DNA of 29,328 nt from Perkinsus marinus ATCC 50983. Taxonomy: Eukaryota > Perkinsozoa > Perkinsida > Perkinsidae. A program made the position numbers and the translations under genes. The DNA is taken from the NCBI RefSeq assembly GCF_000006405.1, contig NW_003216498.1, positions 103,995-133,322 of the forward strand, in the 5' to 3' direction. Shown piece after piece: positions 20,775 to 29,328 of this stretch (position 1 is the stretch's first letter; every line of letters begins with the position of its first letter). Below the pieces are notes generated by a model. The model saw nothing but the letters and a program-made list of their open reading frames with translations, did not search any database and was not told where the DNA came from.

Positions 20775-22115
20775 TCATGACCATTCACGCGAGCGTTGTG
20801 TAACAGGCAACGTTCGCGCCCTAACGGGCTTTGGTAAAAGACCATTTAATGACATAATAGAAGATGATGATGATGGTGGTGTCATAGCAGCCACACAGTT
20901 GGCGTGTCTATTGGTATATCCCGGCACACGAAGAGGATACAGCCTATGACCAACTCTGAACAACGGTTGCATTGCAGGGTTCTTTGGAAGCGTTGCTGAG
21001 CTGAAGTGCCGCATAAGCGCATCCTTTCCTTGGATTCTCGCATAGCTCAGATGGCAGATTTTTTTAGAGTTGTTAAAACTCTCCCAGGAAAGGCCATGGA
21101 ATTTCCTATAGAATGGGACAATCTGCGTCGGGTCCACGAAGTTAATGAAGGCATAACCGACGTTAGAGCGATTGCGCAGATCAATAGGGAGATAGAAAAA
21201 ATCGTAACATTGGGCTGCCACTCCATCAATCAGTTGCAACATTAGTTGCTGAGTCAGCTTATTTGGAATGTGTTTTATCATAATCGTTGTGCGAGGATCA
21301 TCCCGACAACCATCAAGGTCAATACAGTAGTTCCCACGAACACCACCTGACGTTTCAACGAGACTACTGCTGTAAGGTAACGGCGGCCTAGAGGACACTT
21401 TAAGGGGACGTGCCAATGATGGAACACGGGATATGGTATCCAACAGCCACGGAGATGATCCAACGTTAACAAGGCTCGAGATTCCGAAATCGGCAGGACC
21501 AACCAAACTGCTGCATGCCGTAAAGGTCGAGCCCGGGTCGTCGATCATTAGTCCGGTAAGGGTCTTCTCTCGGGCTTCCCGCATCGCTCGAGCAGCCCTA
21601 CAGTCAAAGAATTGAATCAACAGCTCCAAATCCACAGCAGCATTCCCTGGTGGGGACAAGATGTTCGCCATATCCCCATACTGATTAGGATCACATACTG
21701 CGAGATCTTTAGCCGGGATGCTCACGAAATAAGCATCTTGTTGGTGACCTTCCGACCAGATGACCTGCCAGGCCTCTTCCCCCAGCATATAATCAAACGC
21801 CTCCTCTGCATCGCGAGTGTCGAAGTAACATGCGATGATAACACCAAGTTCGCGCCAATGTTGGAGTTCCAGCTTCTGCATGTCGCCAAAACTTAGTAGT
21901 TGGGCGATGATCGACTTCAGCTCAGGAAAGCCTTGCGCTGGTTGTCCACAACTACTACTTGGACGTGACCCTTGACCCGTGAAACGCAGGATGAAGCAGT
22001 TGCGCACGACGGGAAGTGAGAACTCTGGCTGTGGTGAAATAGCCGATGTGGAAGTCAAGACATCAGGATTGCTACCAGTGATAGCAGCCGAAACGGTAGG
22101 GCAAGAAGCCATCAT
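20775..22115 (-). CDS. Mei2-like RNA-binding protein, intronless
   Basis: A single open frame of 446 residues starts at tandem ATGs. The C-terminal third (about residues 285-390) is the Mei2-type RRM (RRM_2, PF04059): RTTIMIKHIPNKLTQQLML, FFYLPIDLRNRSNVGYAFINF and WESFNNSKKICHLSYARIQG, each a hallmark of this domain. The N-terminal part (about 30-170) resembles a degenerate RRM (CFILRFTG, ACYFDTRDAEEAFDYM). A Pro/Ser-rich linker joins the two. Mei2 proteins bind RNA and control meiosis in yeast and development in plants. The role in protists is less known, and related proteins are expanded in alveolates. No introns are needed, in contrast to its neighbours. Confidence 0.9.
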   Translation of the reverse strand: MMASCPTVSAAITGSNPDVLTSTSAISPQPEFSLPVVRNCFILRFTGQGSRPSSSCGQPAQGFPELKSIIAQLLSFGDMQKLELQHWRELGVIIACYFDTRDAEEAFDYMLGEEAWQVIWSEGHQQDAYFVSIPAKDLAVCDPNQYGDMANILSPPGNAAVDLELLIQFFDCRAARAMREAREKTLTGLMIDDPGSTFTACSSLVGPADFGISSLVNVGSSPWLLDTISRVPSLARPLKVSSRPPLPYSSSLVETSGGVRGNYCIDLDGCRDDPRTTIMIKHIPNKLTQQLMLQLIDGVAAQCYDFFYLPIDLRNRSNVGYAFINFVDPTQIVPFYRKFHGLSWESFNNSKKICHLSYARIQGKDALMRHFSSATLPKNPAMQPLFRVGHRLYPLRVPGYTNRHANCVAAMTPPSSSSSIMSLNGLLPKPVRARTLPVTQRSREWS

Positions 22116-22129
22116 TAGAATAAAATTTT

Positions 22130-22144
22130 CTTGCTAGTAGCAAG
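22130..22144. other. Perfect short hairpin in the Mei2-like 5' leader
   Basis: CTTGCT and AGCAAG form a 6-bp stem around AGT, 15-29 bp upstream of the start codon. It could affect translation, but its length is within what chance gives. Confidence 0.3.
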
Positions 22145-22475
22145 AGCACTATTTTGGACCTAATCCGTATCCAACACAAATCAACCTAAGATATCAACAA
22201 CCTTTAGTGCTCCCAATCACATGGACCCACGTTTCCAACTCCTCCACATCTTCGCCCGACTTCCCCTCATTAGAAGAAGTCTCAGAAAATATCACACCAA
22301 TTTCCAACGCCTCCCTCGCTGTACAAAGAGCTAAACTCTGGTGCAGAATCAAATGCCTCTGTAGATGGATGATGACTATAAACGATCAAGTATTGTGTCC
22401 TTTCTATGTGTGTTGTCTCCTCATCTCTAGCCCTTCACTCTAGCGTACTTATAAGTATAGTTTCAGGAACGCTTA
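22145..22475. other. Spacer between Mei2-like and centrin-like genes
   Basis: Open frames exist on both strands but none shows a domain. No fourth EF-hand of the centrin-like gene is found here. Confidence 0.4.
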
Positions 22476-23104
22476 CTACGATTTATAAAAACATTTAAGA
22501 TCTTTTGCGGCCGTCACGAGGACACGAATAGCCGTACCTGTTTTATCATCATCAAAGAGATTGAACAACCTCATTATCCCCTTCATGCGGGACTCCTTGC
22601 CTCGTCTACCAAACACCATCGTCCCACTACTTCACATCATGCACCCACCAGCTTGTCGGCAGTATTGTCCAGGAACTCTTCGAAATCAACAGCCACCTGA
22701 ATAAACCCGTTCGTCACACTAACCGTGTACTCATCAACTACAAAGTGCCAACTTGAAATCAGTCAATAAAACGGTTGAACATACATTCATGTAGTACTCG
22801 AAAATGGCTTTCCAATGCTATATAATAGATACTATAACACGTCGGCTATGACAAGTTATGACTAAGCCACCTGTACATACATTAAAGCCTCTTTCCATAG
22901 TACGATAATTCCTCATATTAGAATATACATCTTATCAACACTGACGGGCAGATGACCGCCTCCCCAAGAGGAACCCACCTCGTAGACAGTAGGATGCTGC
23001 GTTTCAAATCCTAGACTGTACATGGCGGCCTTCAGCTCCTCTGGGTCGATCATACTACTCTGGTCAGTGGTGTGAAAGAGATTGAACGCCTCCCGCATCT
23101 CATC
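22476..23104 (-). CDS. Degenerate centrin-like EF-hand protein
   Basis: Exons 23104-22979, 22696-22649 and 22595-22476 join in phase. The order matches centrin: EMREAFNLF, IDPEELKAAMYSLGFE, VDFEEFLD, IMRLFNLFDDDKTG. Both visible calcium loops are damaged. The first reads HTTDQSSMIDPE, without the acidic residues at positions 1 and 3 or the glycine at 6. The second (DDDKTGTA...) lacks the final glutamate. The frame then ends after KDLKCFYKS, so the fourth EF-hand is missing. The usual basic N-terminal tail is also not found; the first ATG is at 23098. It may be a decaying centrin copy or a divergent structural form. Intron 1 is unusually long (282 nt). Confidence 0.6.
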
Positions 23105-23236
23105 CTAATGATCGACAACGGCATCAGTACAGCCTCACACTATTTCACATCGGTTAGTTTATTTGTTTGTTTTTAACGTCGGACGGTGAAATAAAGAATT
23201 CACCGGGGTTAATATAATGCCGAAAGTACTTAATTG

Positions 23237-23674
23237 CTAGTGATATAAGGAGAATGTTATAAAGAGGTGGAAAAACTCTTTCTTAACATCGATCATCCCA
23301 GGTGTCTGCTTGTGGCGACTGCCACCATGAGCTGGGCTACCACGTTTGAGAACGATAACTACATGGGAAAACTGAACACCTGCGAGAGCCCTCATTAGAT
23401 GATATCAAGTACACTAGAAGGATTACTATGCACACGAACCCTATCACGAAGAGCTCCTCCACCTCATCTAGCGAGCGCAGCGACAGACTCTGCATACACC
23501 TACCGTATAGAGGAGCGTTATCCAAACTCCATCGAGCATCTTGATACCTTCTCTCACCTCATGCCATCTTCTAAACAGGAAGTCAACGAAGTGTGGTATG
23601 AGAACGCCGCCATACTATAACCACCTCCTTCCTTCCGGCGACCTCGTCGCTCTACGCATAATAATCTCTTCCAT
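23237..23674 (-). CDS. Small membrane protein, tentative
   Basis: A chain of four exons can be read from ATG 23674 (MEEIIMRRATRSPEG...) through IKMLDGVWITLLYTV and EELFVIGFVCIVILLVYLI to a C-terminus ending FHLFITFSLYH at 23237. It has one strong and one or two weaker hydrophobic segments. Introns of about 32-53 nt keep phase. No family is recognised. Alternative splice choices exist, so exon borders are unsure. Confidence 0.4.
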
Positions 23675-23924
23675 AGTTCATCATAAGCCTCGAATTCCTC
23701 TTCTCCCCATCAGCATCGCATACTTAAATTCTGAAGAAAAAATACCCCATTTGAACCTCCATGGACCAACTCCCATATAGACCCCCCAACACAATAGACC
23801 CAAAGTGCTATCAAAAACTAAGACCGATGCCAAGATGAGTAAAAAAACTGACTTAAATCTCGCGGTCAATCATAGACCTTCAATGAACATGGAAAACATG
23901 TGTTAGCGAAGCCCCATACAGCCA

Positions 23925-26900
23925 TCATTCCCCCCGGGCCTTCATCGCCATCTCGGCAAACTCATACACATACCTAAGCCCAGCCACCTCACCCCCCTCC
24001 TCCTCCTCCTTCCCACCCGACTCACGTTCCTAGTGTCTTCACCCCCGTTATGTAGTTCCATCGCGATATCTTTTCATTCTGACTATGTGCGCCGTCATCG
24101 CCCTGGCCTATCGGGAGTAAAATCAGCGGCTTCCCTCCAGTCACCTGCAATACAGGAGGGCTCCCACTCCATGCTTCTGACGATACTTGATATTATCAAA
24201 ATTATACTTATACCTCTACCATGCAGTAATGCAAACTATTCATCATCCGCATTGGAGTTTTACCCGTTTTACGTGAAGTCGCTCAATACTTGGTGAAAAA
24301 CGTGATATTCGCAGCATGTAGTAGACGTGAAATATGTTCGGTGGAATTCCATCGCATCAGTGTCATTGGAAAAAACAGCCCATGCAGGGCCCTCCAACCT
24401 ACCTCATCGAACGTCAGCGTAATAGGAATAGATCCCCCCTCGCGAGTGTAGTCCGGCTCCTGCCCGTTATGAACCTGCGCACACTCCTCCTCTCTCCCTC
24501 TCACCGAGATCTGCTCACTATTCTGGTCGCCGACGCCGCCGCTTTGAAATTGAAATCCTCTATATTGCCAACCCAGGGCTGACAGAAACCAACCCCCTCG
24601 AGGAAACGCAGACACAACCACACGCCTTACCCGAGCTGCGAGTAAACAATTGACTTTAAGTCTATTGCTGCTGCCCAGCCCGTCGAACACCTTCACCAGG
24701 TGTCTCTTCACACACTCCTCGACGTGCTCTACTGCCATGTTAGGTACAGTGCGGATGGAGAACTTCCCTGAGGAAATTCAAAGTCACCAAGTCCGATAAG
24801 ATTCACATACCAATGACCGTCCGAGGGATAACAGTCTTTCCCCCCGCTCCAGAAAAGGCGCCTTCGATGCCATGTAGTGACAACGATGGATAGCGAGAGC
24901 GGCCCATGAGGATGTCCGTAGAGTTCTAATCAGAACACCCAGGTTCGAATCCACCCACCGGCAATTTTCCAACTACTTACGTTAAAAAGGAGCGGCATTC
25001 CTCCAACACCATCATTCGCATATCCCGCAATATCAAAGTCACAAATTTCATACCTAAAACAACTCCAGTGAGCTCCTCAGATCTAAACACTCCCTCAACT
25101 ACTTCTCCCTCTCCTCAGCGGTCAACTCCACCACTTCCTCGTAAATTCCAGGTACCAGAATCTTTCCGCTGCTATCCACAAGATTCGACAGCAACTGAGG
25201 CCCTCCAACACTACACACACGCCGGCATTCTCATCGAGCTCACTTTCATCAAGTCGTTCAGAGGCTCCTGCACAGCCCCTCCATGAGAGCCCGAATGCAG
25301 ATCCTTCTGCCCCCCACGGACCTGTCACCACCTTCCCCCCCAAGGTGTCACCAGTCCCATCACCTCCACTGCAAAATAAGCAGCTCCTCGAATTCCAAAT
25401 GTCAGACACGGACGGTTCCTTCCCAGCCAATAGTTATCCGAAATGCAAGTACCATCGACATCAGAAAAAAACGTCTCCCTCACCGACTGAGGCGGCATCC
25501 CTCTAACATTACGTACAAAGCATTACTACCCTAAGGCACTCCTCAAGGCCCTCCGAGCCCGACTCCTCCATCCCTTCGAAAACACACCTGCATGAGTAGT
25601 GTTTGAAAATAAAATCGCTTTCCTCAGCCGAGCTCGGGACTCTCCTCAAATATTATGAAGTTCACACACGAATTCGGGTAGAAGTGTGGAAGAACCAACA
25701 AAATTTTCCCAAAATTTCCTTGAAATTTTCATATTATCACCAACACATGTAGTTGACCATGTGCATATTTCCCACCACTGTAGATGAGCTCGACCGATCA
25801 AGAGGAGGCCCACTCACTTGATATTGCATGGTAGAGGTAAGTTGAACTTCCTATGGAACTCCACAAACCACAACCAGCAGAGAACAGGACCCTTATCGTC
25901 AGTGGCACCTCTACCGTACCTTCACCAACACCCATCCAGAACCCATACCCGTCATCCTCGTCTACAAATTTCCATCGATCTCAGTCAGCTCGAACGGCTC
26001 CGTGTCCCGGAGAAGAAGAGGCCTACTCACTTGATATTGCATGGTAGAGGCAAGTTGAACTTCCTATGGAACTCCACAAACCACAACCAGCAGAGAACAG
26101 GACCCTTATCGTCAGTGGCACCTCTACCGTACCTTCACCAACACCCATTCAGAACCCATACCCGCCATCCTCGTCTACAAATTTCCATCGATCTCAGTCA
26201 GCTCGAACGGCTCCGTGTCCCAACCGTCGTCCCTCTCAGCTGGCTGGACCTGCCCCCATCAAGTTTGTCCGGGAAAAATATATGCTCGCTTCATTCAATT
26301 CACTTTGGGAGTTCCTTCACTTACTACATCACTTCTCATGAAAATTTCGGTAGAAATGCACAGAACTAAATACGAATTTCCTACGGAATTTTCCTCAAAA
26401 TTTCGATAATCCCCACTTACTATGTAACATCACATGAAATGCACAGAAACCACTAAGAATTTCCTCCTAAAATTTTCCATATTTTCCATCCAAAGCCTTC
26501 CCCTCTTACATCGAGATGCCCATACACGCACAAGGTCGGACTCGTAGTACTACTACTACCACTCTCGAAAGTACAGAACAGTACCGGTGGGAGTGGTATC
26601 TTACTTCCTGCCAAAATGGCGCCTCAACCCTCGCCCCTCCTCAACGACTCACCATCCACCAACGTCTGTAAGCCCAAGTCTACAACATCTATCATCCCTC
26701 CCAGAGCCTCGCACCATCTCGTTGCCCACGCTATCGTTTGGATAACCTATGGGCATACGTCCCCCCTCGAAAACACCATCATCTCACCTGAGGCCGTCTA
26801 GAAGGGTCTCCAGATACCCCCGGAATGGCCACACACTCCGCCAAACGTGAGATGAAAACCTAACAGACGTGTCCGGGAGGAAAATATGCACATGACCGAC

Positions 26901-27425
26901 TGCATGTGTTGGTGACAGTGTGAAAATGCTGAGGAATTTCTATTGGTTTCTGTGAACTTCTACCAGAATTCAATCGTTAGTGAGGAAACTCCTGAGCAGT
27001 GTGGGAATATATGCACATGTCCAGCTAGGAATATGGAAATTTTGCGGAAATTTTGCGGAAATTTTGAGAAATTATCGTTGATTTTTGATACACTTCTACC
27101 CAAAATCGTGTGAATTTTTCATAATATAGTTAGGAAATTTGCCCGAGCTCAGTTGAGAGAACCAAACATATATTCCCCCACTGCTCCTGACCTCAGCGCA
27201 CACCATACAAACAGGAGTGTACTGGTAAAATGAAAAATTTTCCAAAATTCCCTCCAACACATGTAGTTGATCATGTGCATATATTCCCCACACTGGAAGC
27301 CAGGCTCTAACGGTTACATCTTGATTGAGGTCCACCCACTCAAAGAACGCCTTGTACAAATCCTTCTTGGGATCTGCCGTTATGTCGTCATTAGTATCTC
27401 TGACAACAACTCCAGTGTTGGTCAT
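23925..27425 (-). CDS. M20 metallopeptidase, cytosolic non-specific dipeptidase (CNDP2-like)
   Basis: Seventeen exons keep phase throughout: 27425-27318, 26859-26788, 26746-26653, 26607-26510, 26249-26179, 26132-26031, 25587-25530, 25486-25364, 25321-25244, 25194-25103, 25053-24981, 24925-24811, 24767-24631, 24578-24519, 24474-24403, 24144-24026, 23973-23925. They give 506 residues (human CNDP2 has 475). All di-metal and catalytic residues of the family are present: [48 protein letters not shown] and [10 protein letters not shown]. The enzyme should hydrolyse dipeptides in the cytosol with Zn/Mn. An extra copy of exon 6 lies at 25919-25818 and would add 34 residues in frame if included. Three introns contain MITEs. 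The start at 27425 directly abuts a MITE. Confidence 0.9.
25598..25780 (-). mobile_element. MITE copy in a dipeptidase intron
   Basis: Reverse-oriented, nearly full length, in the intron 25817-25588. It shows GCTTTCCTCAGCCGAGCTC, ACGAATTCGGGTAGAAGTG, ATTTTCATATTATCACC and the outer end GCATATTTCCCACCACTG. Confidence 0.8.
25801..26226. repeat. 213-bp tandem duplication spanning a dipeptidase exon
   Basis: Two head-to-tail copies (about 25801-26013 and 26014-26226) differ at only a few positions. On the minus strand each contains the end of exon 5, the intron, all of exon 6 with its splice sites (26132-26031 and 25919-25818), and the donor. The downstream copy lacks the exon 5 acceptor. Exon 6 is 102 nt with phase 2 at both ends. 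Confidence 0.92.
26330..26500 (-). mobile_element. Eroded MITE pieces in a dipeptidase intron
   Basis: Intron 26509-26250 contains fragments with the family's ACGAATTTCC, TTTTCCTCAAAATTTCGATA and CACATGAAATGCACAGAAAC blocks in reverse orientation. No intact ends remain. Confidence 0.5.
26875..27300. mobile_element. Cluster of nested MITE copies in dipeptidase intron 1
   Basis: Intron 27317-26860 holds at least three pieces. A forward copy lies at about 26880-27005. A second forward copy (27000-27187) starts CAGTGTGGGAATATATGC and ends CATATATTCCCCCACTG. A reverse fragment (about 27225-27297) ends GCATATATTCCCCACACTGG. The second appears inserted into or next to the first. Confidence 0.75.
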
Positions 27426-27538
27426 CGCGCACATATACGAATTCGCGTGAAGGTTTATACGAACCAACAAGACTTTCCCTAAAATTGTCCCACAATTTCC
27501 ATATAGTCGTAATTCACCATTTGCAAATTCTCCCACAC
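27426..27538 (-). mobile_element. MITE copy abutting the dipeptidase start
   Basis: Reverse-oriented piece with ATACGAATTCGCGTG, CAACAAGACTTTCC and the end AATTCTCCCACACTG. It lies directly upstream of the predicted start codon, so it probably supplies part of the 5' leader or promoter. Confidence 0.65.
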
Positions 27539-27815
27539 TGCGCACAGTAAACCTGTACAGTTCCAGACACAATAAAATCGTTTTCTCCCCAGACGTGTGT
27601 CACCTGAAACCAATCTCCGTCTGGTCCGCCAGAATCTGCACGCCTGCCACAGGATCCGCTTTAGGGGACGAGAGCTCCTCCTCCCTGACGAACCATCCTC
27701 GAACCGATGCAACCCCCCTCACCCTCACATTTCCCTCGGTAGCTGCCTATAGGCGATCGATGGCGACGGAAGGAAGACCCTAGGGCTGACTGGATGATAC
27801 GGTGACGCCGCACCG

Positions 27816-28451
27816 TCACCTACCCAACAACGGCACTACAGTTTCGACCCACAAATGAGCACTACTGAAATCTGAGGTCCTCCCAACCATACCCATCGCA
27901 GAGCTGGTGAACTTAGTTCGGTCAACTTGTGGCCTTCTATGAGGGCACTCCGACTCCTCTATCTCCATTGTGAACTCCTCTGACATCTGGAGAATACTCC
28001 TACTGCTAAAGACAACCATCAGAGTACCCCATATTGGCACACTAACACACTGAAGCCTGTGGATGGCTAAAACTCTACTATTTGATGAGCGAGTGACATG
28101 TAATGGAGCCTTCACTGCGCCACGAATTCCTTCCAACACAGAACCCGAATAGCCTTCATAGCACCTTCATCACAGCAAGGTTCTATTGTACACATCAGAG
28201 CTTTCGACTAGAGCACTCGTAGTAACCACTTCAGGCACATCTCCTCTCGAGCTGCCAAGAGTCGTATGGACAGCGAGGGCGGACCCTCATGGACAACGTA
28301 CATGGACTGACAAGCTCGGGAGTGGTTACATAAGCAAGTCAATCTCCCCTTCTATAGACACCGCTAGAGGATCATGGATATAACTTACAATTTCAACGGT
28401 AGATTTGAACGTGATAGCGTGAGGGAGTGGTATCTGTACAGATTGTGACAT
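27816..28451 (-). CDS. Unknown protein, 162 residues
   Basis: Exons 28451-28389, 28306-28230 and 28164-27816 join in phase, with a strong GTAAGT donor after exon 1. The protein starts MSQSVQIPLPHAITFKSTVE, continues with VHEGPPSLSIRLLAAREEM and CYEGYSGSVLEGIRGAVKAP, and has a beta-rich look (VPIWGTLMVVFSSRSILQM) before a polar C-terminus. No family is recognised. The third exon is open for 116 codons, which supports coding. Confidence 0.5.
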
Positions 28452-28485
28452 GATGTTCTGATCCTTCTGATCCTAGCAACCACCT

Positions 28486-28504
28486 CTGAGAGGGGTCCTC
28501 TCAG
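28486..28504. other. Perfect 8-bp-stem hairpin
   Basis: CTGAGAGG and CCTCTCAG flank GGT, 35 bp upstream of the start of the 162-residue gene on the minus strand. It could be a 5' leader structure. Confidence 0.35.
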
Positions 28505-28931
28505 CTGTATCGGGGAGTTTGATATCTCAACCTTGTACTAAGTCGATGAGAGGCTTCGTTGAACGAACCAACGATGAAAGGCTAACTGATGTAAAGGTAC
28601 GCGTGCCTGCACGGAGCAGACGATACACTGGGCCGCACAATGTGCGGCGCACAATTGTCGCCGCGTGCACTTCTTGCAACACGACGGTATTGAAGCCTCC
28701 GTCACCATGGTTCAGCGGCTGTGACTAGTACTCTTCCACTCAGTTGTGACGTCCCCGATATACTCTACCGAGAGTCCGAAGCGGCCGTGAACGATGAATC
28801 CTCTACCAGCTGCTTGTGGGCTCTCTGTCGTCTTTTCCGAGGGAGAAGTGGTCGAAGGGGCAAGGCCAAGCGCGCTTTCAGTTGAAGTAGGCTGGTTCCT
28901 CGACAAGGGGTTCTTTCGATGCTTCGTGCCC
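28505..28931 (-). other. Possible exon(s) of the edge gene
   Basis: A minus-strand open stretch (28906-28712) is Ser/Thr/Pro-rich and then reads GFIVHGRFGLSVEYIGDVTTEW. It may be a 3' exon of the gene at the right edge. No start, domain or certain splice site was found. The stretch 28505-28711 shows nothing supportable. Confidence 0.3.
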
Positions 28932-29328
28932 CTAACTCTTCCCCGGGAAATTCACAAGTCTTCTCTCCAGAAAAATTCCGCCCCAGGCGAAATCGGCCTT
29001 TTTAACAGCGAAATTGAATAATTCGTCAAAACTAAAGTTACTTTGATCGTTGAGACGGAGTTGGAATTCCTGTGAAATTGATGGTACCGAGGCATATCTT
29101 ACAGTTATGGCATAGGTGCCCCGCTCGATGAAATTGGTTCCACTGGAAGCGAAATAGCCCTTTAGACCTTCAACCATCAGCTAGATGACGGTGCCAATCA
29201 CAGATTTGTGAGGCATATCTTATAGCTGTGGCATAGGTGCCCCGCCCGACGAAATTGGATTATTGAAAGCAAAGTAGTCCTTAAAAAGAAGCATTGCTAA
29301 CCGTTGAGTATACCAGTATTCTACCGGC
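28932..29328 (-). CDS. Partial repeat-containing gene at the window edge
   Basis: The minus strand encodes GYFASSGTNFIERGTYAITVRYAS, then a polar stretch (QEFQLRLNDQSNFSFDELF) to a stop at 28932-28934. A second, upstream copy of the same motif (NFVGRGTYATAIRYAS) lies at about 29213-29260 in the minus direction, and reading it needs a frame change after the preceding DYFAF. So the gene has tandem motif copies and continues beyond the window, or it is decaying. The family is unknown to me. Confidence 0.35.
29088..29290. repeat. Direct repeat, two copies of about 75 bp
   Basis: The copies at about 29091-29165 and 29214-29288 share blocks such as GGCATAGGTGCCCCGC, then GAAATTGG, and AAAGC/GAAGC with AGTCC/AGCCC. 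They lie about 123 bp apart in the same orientation and encode the repeated RGTYA...RYAS motif on the minus strand. Confidence 0.75.

Noticed and set aside
20539-20784. 81-codon minus-strand frame overlapping the end of the Mei2-like gene
   Set aside because: It has a hydrophobic start but no domain or splice support. It is more likely 3' UTR; the overlap with the stop is probably chance.
24283-24738. Single 151-codon minus-strand frame
   Set aside because: It is a fortuitous read-through of dipeptidase exons 13-15 and their short introns. Spliced exons match the M20 family much better.
25818-26369. 183-codon + frame with two internal repeats
   Set aside because: It is the antisense shadow of the 213-bp duplication within the dipeptidase gene.
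26588-26625. CGCCATTTTGGCAGG on the minus strand resembles the spliced-leader core GCCATTTTGGCTCAAG
   Set aside because: Only the self-complementary GCCATTTTGGC part matches. It forms the acceptor end of a dipeptidase intron, and no donor or snRNA-like context follows.
1-29328. CRISPR arrays, rRNA genes, retroelement or viral genes, toxin genes
   Set aside because: No spaced direct repeats, rRNA segments, reverse transcriptase, integrase or capsid motifs were seen. The only mobile DNA recognised is the short non-coding MITE family.

Overview
The window looks like nuclear DNA of a gene-dense, intron-rich protist. My best guess is an alveolate close to Perkinsus. I base this on very short GT-AG introns (mostly 37-60 nt), pyrimidine-rich AG sites just upstream of start codons that would suit spliced-leader trans-splicing, an alveolate-type PP2C, a Mei2-type RRM protein, a centrin-like gene and an axonemal-looking protein. 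The species is inference, not proven. Almost every gene is split, so I built exon chains by hand and checked that each junction keeps phase. Every model is a prediction without transcript support.

Left part, 1-10016, mostly + strand. It holds the end of an F5/8 type C (discoidin-like) gene, then three tandem RWDD2-like genes (RWD domain plus DUF1115). The first is intact, the second has one apparent frameshift, and the third has lost its N-terminal half. A poorly resolved + gene with G-runs follows (5101-5570). A minus-strand proline-rich coiled-coil gene (5649-6745) diverges from a complete PP2C phosphatase with an acylation signal (6908-8471). Next are a 265-residue axonemal-looking protein (8715-9649) and a small unknown gene (9683-10016).

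Middle, 10400-12200. A tRNA-Asp(GTC) lies on the minus strand, followed by an intronless mitochondrial carrier on the + strand. The carrier converges with the next block.

Right part, 12819-29328, entirely minus strand. It holds an unknown 223-residue gene, an unknown 270-residue basic-tailed gene whose second intron opens with a ~170 nt GTA/TAG microsatellite, a 158-residue unknown gene, a multi-pass membrane protein, an intronless Mei2-like RNA-binding protein, a degenerate centrin-like gene, a small membrane protein, a complete 17-exon M20 dipeptidase (CNDP2-like), an unknown 162-residue gene, and a partial repeat-containing gene at the edge.

Two structural themes stand out. First, a ~140-190 bp MITE with inverted ends (CAGTGTGGG...CCCACACTG) occurs about a dozen times. 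Each copy inside a gene model lies in an intron, and one strand carries a ready-made splice acceptor. Second, the dipeptidase carries a very recent 213-bp tandem duplication that doubles a phase-symmetric 102-nt exon bearing a metal-binding aspartate.
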